Assembly: GCA_036346375.1 (NCBI GenBank)
Contig: CM070520.1
Span: 15,511,791 to 15,575,790 of the forward strand
DNA: 64,000 bases
Source of the DNA: Guadua angustifolia
Taxonomy: Eukaryota; Streptophyta; Magnoliopsida; Poales; Poaceae
Direction: 5' to 3'
The position numbers and the translations under genes were made by a program. Under the pieces are notes generated by a model. It was not told the origin of the DNA, did no database searches, and worked only from the letters and a program-made list of their open reading frames with translations. Below, one piece after another: positions 58,140-64,000 of this stretch. Each line of letters starts with the position of its first letter. Position 1 is the first letter of the stretch.

Positions 58140-58450
58140 GTGCATGATCAGGCAAGCACACCTACCCAAGGTACACCCTGTCTCAGAAGGTATTTTCATA
58201 GGCTAAAATGAAAATTCATCCGATCAAGGATGCCATATTAGCAAAATACCCTCAAGGTCTCTCCGTCTCGTCTTGTTGCAGTGGTGTGTGTGTTGCGAAG
58301 TTGCTCCGTCAACAACTCAACATTTCCATATTTCCACTCGATCATTTGCAGGGCATAAGCAGTAGTTGCGGGTTTCCAGATTTTTCTGCGGGCTGTAGTA
58401 ATCTTTTGGAGGCACAAGCCGGCCGCGGGGAGGAAGAGGGAGAGATCGAG
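58140..58450 (+). promoter_or_regulatory. Short upstream region of the NLR-like gene
   Basis: Only about 310 bp separate the LINE tail from the chosen ATG. The NLR frame is open back to 58,208, but this part has no recognisable domain and is more likely 5' UTR. No confident TATA box was seen. Confidence 0.35.
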
Positions 58451-60616
58451 ATGGCGGATGCAGCTTCCATTGAGGAGGAGGATGTGATCGGGAAGAAGAT
58501 GAAGGAGGCAATGAAGAAGACGGAGCTCCTTCTTGGGAGGATCTCAGCGCGGCTGCAGCAGGCTCCTGGGGCTGCGCGAGTCGACACGGACGAGTACCGG
58601 GTCTGTTCCTTATTGAAGGGGATGGAGATGGAGCTGAGCGCCATGCTTGCACAGCTGCGGCCTCCGCAAACATTGAAAAAGTCGCCTCCTCTGATTCGTA
58701 TGACAGGGGAGAAGTTGTTGGATCAGTTGCGGGAGACATTCGGTACCTTCGGGAACATACTCGATGAGTACGAGCGGCCTCCTGCACGTCACGTCCTGCA
58801 CAGAGCCGCACGCTGCCTCCGCCGTACTACTACTGCAGGGCTCTCGGAGTGGGAGAATGAATTGTCCTCCGTTCTCGCCAACAATACCTTGAGGTATAAG
58901 CGTCTTCAGCTGGTCGGTGACGATGGTGATGATACGGCGGCCTCTACCTCATCACGGACTTCTTCCTGGTTAAAGCTATGGTCACTATACATGGTGAGCA
59001 TGTTTCCACAGGGGTACATATTTGACAAACACCGTCTGTTCTGGAGATGGACATATGAAGGACTGAGGAGTGCAAGTGCAATGGATTATTTCTCGGAACT
59101 CGTTGACAGGGAAGTGATCACCAGGGCAGCAAACTACGGAGAAAAGCCGGCTGCAGAGGACTGGCAGGTGAATCCTGATATGCTGCAGTTCCTCGCTACC
59201 GAATCAGCCAACAAGGGTATTGTTTGTACCAGCGGCATGCTCAACTCACCAGCAGCTGCAGGTGACAACGCGAGTACTGATCTACTACGCTGGCTATCCC
59301 TCCACCAGCCTGATCCGAAGCTCCCAACGCTGCTGGAAACAAAGGATCTGTCTCAAACCCGTTCACTAGCTGTCTCTGGTGCAGTAGAAGGAATCCCTCT
59401 CGATAAGTTTATCTATTTGAGGGTGTTGGATCTCGAAGGTTGGGAGAATTTGAAGGATGAGGACTTACCGCTCATATGCAGGAAAATGTTACTGCTGAGT
59501 TATCTAGGCGTGAGGAACACAGGGGTCACCAGGCTCCCACCTGAGATCAAGGAGCTGCACATTCTAAATGCATTGGACGTGAGCCACACGAGCATAAGGG
59601 AGCTCCCATCAGAAGTAGGCGAGCTAAAATGTTTGAAAGCACTGGACCTGAGAAGCACACAAATAAGGCAACTGCCAGAGCAAATTGCTGAGTGTACAGA
59701 TTTGCAGGATCTGCTAATCGGTGGCGATGGAATTAATCCTGATGAGATAGCAGCAAAGATACCGGAGGGGATAGTGCGTGCCGAAAACCTACGCATGCTA
59801 GCAACTGCTGACTTAAGCGAATGGTCTGCAAGCCACGTAGAGGGTCTTGGTCAGCGCCTATGTTACTTGCAGGTGCTTGCAATAACCTGGTCTTTTCACC
59901 AGTGCACAGACGGAAGTTACCAGGACGCTCTACGGTCATCCATCGGAAAATGGATGCACCTCAAGTCCCTGACAATCCACTGTGGGCTCGGTTGTTCCAT
60001 GGAGTTCTTGGGCTCCCATCTGCCTCGTCCGCCTTGGTTACTAATTAGTACTTTCAAGGTAACAACCGGAAGATTTTTCGTTGTTCCCAAATGGATTGAA
60101 AAGCTCTGGTGTCTTTCTTTCTTGCAAATCACGGTTTGCAAGCTAGGCACGGACGATCTAAAGATCCTTGGAGAGTTGCCCAAATTGCAGTGTCTTGTGC
60201 TAGGCTTGGACTTCCTCCCAGAGGAAACCATAGTGATTCCAAGCGAGTCGTTCAGGCGGCTTCGGACATTCTCGGTCGATTGTGCAGTGCCATGGCTGGC
60301 TTTCAGAGAAGGAGCAATGCCGGAGCTCAGATACCTTGACCTAGAAATATGCTCAGGCCCACCGAATGAAAAGCGTATTCCTACAGGCATCAACAAGCTT
60401 GGCAAGCTCAGTGAGGTAGTGCTCCGGTACAGCAAATGGTGCAGCGACAGCTCCAGCGTGAAGGTGACAGTCGAGGCGGTGAAGAAGGCGGTTGCCAGGC
60501 ATGACAACTGGATCATCCTCGCCATCAATGACATCCAACATGTTATTCAGGCAGAGGGAGTTGAGGAGACAGTGAGGAGGACAACAACAGAGATCAGAGT
60601 GAAATTAAGATTGTAA
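58451..60616 (+). CDS. NLR-like protein lacking the nucleotide-binding domain (CC-WHD-LRR)
   Basis: 721 residues, no internal stop. Residues 8-150 are a charged helical coiled-coil-like region (MKEAMKKTELLLGRIS; LLDQLRETFGTFGNILDEY). Residues 173-225 match the winged-helix/ARC2 end of NB-ARC (LKLWSLYMVSMFPQGYIFD, LFWRWTYEGL, YFSELVDREVI). Residues 320-425 are regular LRRs (LRVLDLEG, LSYLGVRNTGVTRLPPEI, LNALDVSHTSIRELP, LKALDLRSTQIRQLP), and LRR-type sequence continues to about 690. P-loop, kinase 2, RNBS and GLPL motifs are all absent: CC runs straight into WHD. The MHD position reads WQVNPDMLQFLA. Start chosen at 58,451 (gagATGG, strong context) rather than 58,208. Full NLRs sense pathogen effectors; without ATP binding this one could at most act as a helper, decoy or regulator. 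It may also be a decaying gene that happens to stay open. Confidence 0.85.
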   Translation: MADAASIEEEDVIGKKMKEAMKKTELLLGRISARLQQAPGAARVDTDEYRVCSLLKGMEMELSAMLAQLRPPQTLKKSPPLIRMTGEKLLDQLRETFGTFGNILDEYERPPARHVLHRAARCLRRTTTAGLSEWENELSSVLANNTLRYKRLQLVGDDGDDTAASTSSRTSSWLKLWSLYMVSMFPQGYIFDKHRLFWRWTYEGLRSASAMDYFSELVDREVITRAANYGEKPAAEDWQVNPDMLQFLATESANKGIVCTSGMLNSPAAAGDNASTDLLRWLSLHQPDPKLPTLLETKDLSQTRSLAVSGAVEGIPLDKFIYLRVLDLEGWENLKDEDLPLICRKMLLLSYLGVRNTGVTRLPPEIKELHILNALDVSHTSIRELPSEVGELKCLKALDLRSTQIRQLPEQIAECTDLQDLLIGGDGINPDEIAAKIPEGIVRAENLRMLATADLSEWSASHVEGLGQRLCYLQVLAITWSFHQCTDGSYQDALRSSIGKWMHLKSLTIHCGLGCSMEFLGSHLPRPPWLLISTFKVTTGRFFVVPKWIEKLWCLSFLQITVCKLGTDDLKILGELPKLQCLVLGLDFLPEETIVIPSESFRRLRTFSVDCAVPWLAFREGAMPELRYLDLEICSGPPNEKRIPTGINKLGKLSEVVLRYSKWCSDSSSVKVTVEAVKKAVARHDNWIILAINDIQHVIQAEGVEETVRRTTTEIRVKLRL

Positions 60617-60652
60617 GCGAAATCGAAATTGAAGCCTAGATGCCGTGACAAG
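60617..60652 (+). other. Post-stop exon remainder ending at a splice donor
   Basis: After the TAA the sequence continues to gccgtgacaag followed by GTAAAG (60,653). The minus-strand paralogue has gccgtgacaag/gtaata at the same place (15,745). This suggests the ancestral gene spliced here and the stop at 60,614-60,616 now precedes the junction. Confidence 0.55.
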
Positions 60653-60724
60653 GTAAAGCTCTCGTGCACTTGAACACTGCTACTTGTTACTAGTTGCTAC
60701 CATTGCTTCCTGTGATTAACACAG

Positions 60725-60877
60725 GTTTTTGTGGCGAACGTTTCCATATTTACTGCTTCAGCGCAGAGGCAAATATGTTGGTTCCCTCGGCTATCTGCAG
60801 ACAAGAAACGAAGTAATAGTCGCCGCAGCTTTTGCAATGGCTGCTGCTATCTGTATCCTAGCTTTTACGACTGTCAG
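60725..60877 (+). CDS. Candidate C-terminal membrane exon of the NLR gene
   Basis: Between an AACACAG acceptor and a CAG/GTAATG donor, one frame stays open: FLWRTFPYLLLQRRGKYVG, then YLQTRNEVIVAAAFAMAA and a hydrophobic AICILAFTTV segment that could cross a membrane. The alanine-rich RN...AAAI...TT-R pattern parallels the tail exon of the minus-strand paralogue (15,203-14,796). Because the upstream frame stops at 60,616 it is probably untranslated or used only in an alternative transcript. Downstream exons were not found. Confidence 0.4.
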
Positions 60878-62439
60878 GTAATGCGTCTGTTTAGTCATGC
60901 CATGTCTGCATGTTATATGTAATGTCGTTTTTCAAGACTGCCATGTAGTGTGTCAGTCTCGTCAAGCCGTACCAGTGTGTTACTGTTTCGTTAGTAAGGA
61001 TGTGTATTCTTGCAATAAGACTAATTGTTTGTCGCGTGTAAAAGATTTGTGAGATAATGCATCATGGCTGTGTTCGTATGTTAACAGTATGAATTTCTGA
61101 TAATGTATCCGTTGGGTCATGTCATTATGCACAAGATTGTGCCAGAGCATTTGAACTTGCTAGTGCCTTCACGTTAACATAACGAAATCATTTAGTGCAG
61201 TGCTTCAATATTTTTCCTCTCAATACAAATTACATAAATCTTGAAGCAAACGAAGAGATAAGTAATCACTATCTACTATTCATTTATACTTTAATATTTA
61301 TGCAACTGTTAAAAAGAAAAACATAGAAGCACCTCTCAATCATTTATTGTGTGATCTGACGAGCATGTTCAATGAAGATTAAAATCAAAGTTACAAATTT
61401 TGTTTTTGGACATCTCAAAGGTGGCCGAAATCGAAGCAAAATAAAAAAAGCTTCAATTCATCGGCCAACAAAACCAAAATTTCAGCCTTTTTCAACCACT
61501 TTGAAATGGTCTACCGAAATAACCGAAATTTATATATGTATTTTTTTAGCAAAATTTTCACATGTATTACTTAGAAATGGCATTACAATTCACCATAAAA
61601 AATTTAGTGTTAAATCTGATCCTACAAACATAAAAACCGGTTAAATTTCTGATCATCTCTATCAAAACCTAAAATCGTTGTAGCAATTTGAAAATTTTCA
61701 AATAATTTTATCTTGCCAAGATTTCGACCGAGATATCCTAAATCTTGATGAGATTTTTAACCCTGGTTCAAACTTCAAAGCACCCAGTAGCGCAAACTGC
61801 AAAGCATCAGCACGTACGTAATATAAATCACCGCAGCGCAGAACATAGATCGAAACGAAGCATCAAGAACAAGGCTGATGAAGAAGTATGCTAACATTGG
61901 AATTTAAGGAGCTTTTGATTGCTGAATGTACAAAAGTTCTCAAGCGTCTACAAAGTTGACTGTCCAGTGCCACAACAACAATGTCAGTCCGACAAGCAAT
62001 ACACCATCAGTGGAAAAAACCAGCGCAGATTATCTCCACACGTTGGAGGTGAACCTGAGACAACTGCGCCAAAAATTACTTCTCCCGGCTTGGGCTCTCT
62101 CAAATGCCAGCCTGAAAACAAGTTAAGAGATGATCGCTTGGGACAAGTGATACACACTGAATTCAAAATGTAAGGACTAACGTATAGCTAGGTTAGATAT
62201 CTAAGATATAACTGTCAATATGATCGCAAAATGAGTCACCACTTCAATTCAACACAGGTGGTTGCCAGTAGCAAACAAGACTATGCAAATCCAAATCTCC
62301 TAGGCATCCATTCGATCTCTTAAAAAGTTTCTCTTTCAACTCCTAAATGTTTCAAACAAGGCCACCTATAGTCTTTAACACTCCAGATCAGGAGTACCTG
62401 CTAGGTAATGAACTACTGATGACCCAACTGAACAACTCT
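60878..62439. other. Non-coding 3' flank
   Basis: It includes the likely 3' UTR (to about 61,100) and AT-rich DNA with ccgaaat/aaatttc-type inverted words at 61,420-61,740. A small frame at 61,926-62,126 has no recognisable domain. No gene is supported. Confidence 0.4.
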
Positions 62440-62626
62440 TATCACACGAGTTCCGGCTGGGGTTCGCGGTGGTTCGTGCTCGCGGTGCCTGGATGGTCCT
62501 CTGTCTCTGGGTCTCTCCGATGCGGATGGTGCTAGCCTAGGCCGGCGTGGTTGGGCGTGGCTGCGGTGGGGGGTGTGTCTGTGTTGTGGCGCCGGGTTGT
62601 CTTCTTCGGCAGGCTGCTGTCTTAGG
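62440..62626 (+). other. Possible 5' non-coding exon
   Basis: A GC/GT-rich block ends at a strong donor (TTAG/GTAAGTC, 62,627). An acceptor-like tctgtag/cagagcc at 62,848 precedes the large open frame, suggesting a spliced leader. Confidence 0.35.
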
Positions 62627-62839
62627 TAAGTCTCTTTTTCTCTTCTTGTTTTGCTGGCTTGGTTATGCTGCGTCGTTCTCCCTGGGACGCCCATAACCTG
62701 TTCGTCGCTTGGTCTGTTTAGTGGCGCCTATTTGGTGCTTTTCATTCTGTGATGTTTTGTTATCCTGGGTTGGTTCCTCTGTGATTTTGGGTGCGAAATC
62801 TGCTCTCCGTGGTTCTCCGATGCCTATAGTTGGGTGTAG

Positions 62840-64000
62840 GAATCTGTAGCAGAGCCTCAGTTTAGAACTGATGTTGATGATGATGCTTCTAGTGCTTACT
62901 GTGGCTCAGAAATTTCTACAGCAGCATTTGTGAAGGATGCAATTGCTGAGGGCTTTTCTATTGATGAATTGAGATGGGCTGAAGAATCTTTGGCTTGTGT
63001 GGATGGATCTGTTAGTGTTAACTCTGTGAATCGGGGTGGTGGCGTTGTTCTTCATCCAGGGTCTTTGGCTTCAATAATAGTTGAAGCTGTGGCTGCCAGA
63101 AGGACAGCCAAGATTAAACCTTGGTGGGGTCCGTTACCTAAGCCTAGGGCTTTTCAACCTAGATCTCTTGGAGATGCTGTGGTGATTGGTCATGGTCGGG
63201 GGCATAGATTTGGAGATCTTCTTCAGTCTTGCTCGGGGGAGATGAGCAATAAATGCTTGCCAGAAACTACTAGGGAGTTGAAATGGCGCTTAGATGATCT
63301 GGTGGATTTTCCAACGTTACTAGCGGTTCAAATTCGTGGGCCCATTTCTGGTTTGGCTAAGCCAATGCCTGAGCGCGCGAATCATGGAATGATAAGTAAC
63401 TTTAGATTTTCTTCTGGTCTTGGTCGCCTTTTTGCCAACGCTGGTAAACTGTGCTCCAGTCAGGTTGAGTGTCGTTCCTTTTCTTCCTGTGCGGTGAAAG
63501 CGTTGAGTCGCCATAAGTTGGCTTCTTGCTCTCCCTGCGCCAAGGTTAACCCTGTGGTTATGGAGCGTGGTAGGCCTTTCTTTGCAAGGAGAGGGGGTCG
63601 GCATAGGGATGGCAGTGGTGCTGGTAGGATGGGGCAAGGAGGAAGAAGTTCCTTTGGTTTCGGTCAGGGTCAGCGGGGCGGCAGGGTGATCTGTGATGGT
63701 GGTGGTCCAGTTTTCGGCTTTGGTGGTAGAGGAACATGGAGGGGCTATAGCCAGAGAGGTAATCATCATAGGCAGGGACATCATGTTCCTTCTGGGCATC
63801 AGGTTGGGCATCAAGGGATGCAAGGGCAGATTGGAAATGTTGTCAATAAGCAGGAGAGGCTTTCTGTAGGTATGAATTTGGCTGTGGATGGTCAGGCTTC
63901 TAACAGCATGGTTCATGGTGGGCAGGTTCATGATGTGTTTGTCAGTTCTGATAATAAGGGGCTGCAGCAGCAGAAGGGCAGTCAGGTGATGTCTGGTTCT
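62840..64000 (+). CDS. Large open frame running off the right edge, probable retroelement ORF1/gag-like
   Basis: One frame is open from 62,840 (after a TAG) to the end of the window, over 385 codons, with no early ATG; an intron acceptor at about 62,848 would supply the start. Landmarks: an acidic N-terminal part (TDVDDDASSAYCGSEI), ELRWAEESLACVDGS, ARRTAKIKPWWGPLPKPR, then a glycine/arginine-rich region (about residues 245-320, e.g. GGRHRDGSGAGRMGQGG) and a His/Gln-rich stretch. The basic gly-rich part resembles nucleic-acid-binding ORF1/Gag proteins of plant retroelements, but no zinc knuckle has appeared before the edge. An antisense frame at 63,931-63,320 is its shadow. Confidence 0.5.

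Noticed and set aside
58208..58450. Upstream extension of the NLR frame by 81 codons
   Set aside because: Cysteine-rich, without domain similarity. The ATG at 58,451 has better context and begins the coiled-coil region.
63320..63931. 203-codon minus-strand frame
   Set aside because: Exact antisense shadow of the longer plus-strand frame; threonine/asparagine-rich composition from reversed codons.

Overview
The window is a stretch of plant nuclear DNA. The grass, most likely rice-like (Oryza), assignment is an inference. It rests on spliced plant genes, Stowaway- and Tourist-type MITEs, a Micron-like element inside (TA)n, long Ty3/gypsy LTRs, a CACTA element with a Ulp1-type protease gene, and several fragments of grass-type CC-NB-LRR (NLR) resistance genes. 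No bacterial signals were seen. Nearly everything is mobile DNA or broken gene copies. The only long intact host-type reading frame is an NLR-like gene at 58,451-60,616.

Layout. 0-2.8 kb: a possible targeting-peptide exon and two exons of a beta-lactamase-like gene. 2.86-7.84 kb: a Helitron with an RPA1-like gene, a captured MBD/C2H2 gene fragment in reverse, and a broken PIF1-type helicase, ending in CTAG before a T. 7.84-9.5 kb: an NLR N-terminal fragment (minus strand) split by an LTR. 10-12 kb: MITEs and a 325-bp hairpin. 13.7-16.5 kb: two converging NLR leucine-rich-repeat remnants, one with an unusual C-terminal membrane exon. 16.6-20.4 kb: a Tourist MITE, a nested inverted/tandem repeat, a hAT transposase remnant and a copia LTR. 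20.65-21.72 kb: the C-lobe of a SERK-like receptor kinase. 22.335-33.879 kb: a complete but decayed Ty3/gypsy element (minus strand, 5-bp target duplication AGATG) with a spliced antisense gene on the plus strand. 34.06-34.69 kb: a hAT MITE. 36.1-45.16 kb: CACTA material (TNP2 and Ulp1-like genes, subterminal repeats). 45.16-49.13 and 49.80-54.78 kb: two diverged copies of one very long LTR family, each with a tRNA-like module, on either side of an NLR coiled-coil fragment. 54.9-55.5 kb: a second hAT MITE with a Micron-like insertion. 55.8-58.1 kb: a 5'-truncated LINE. 58.4-60.9 kb: the NLR-like gene and a candidate C-terminal exon. 62.4-64 kb: an open frame running off the right edge, probably retroelement-derived.

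How the parts relate. At least five NLR pieces (7.8-9.5, 13.7-14.3, 14.8-16.5, 49.1-49.6, 58.4-60.9 kb) suggest a decayed resistance-gene cluster broken up by repeated transposon insertion. Two LTR insertions cut directly into NLR coding sequence. The hAT transposase remnant at 18.4-19.3 kb shares terminal sequence with the two hAT MITEs, so the window may hold both a decayed source and its dependents. All intron/exon calls are read by eye from splice consensus and reading frame; no search was run.
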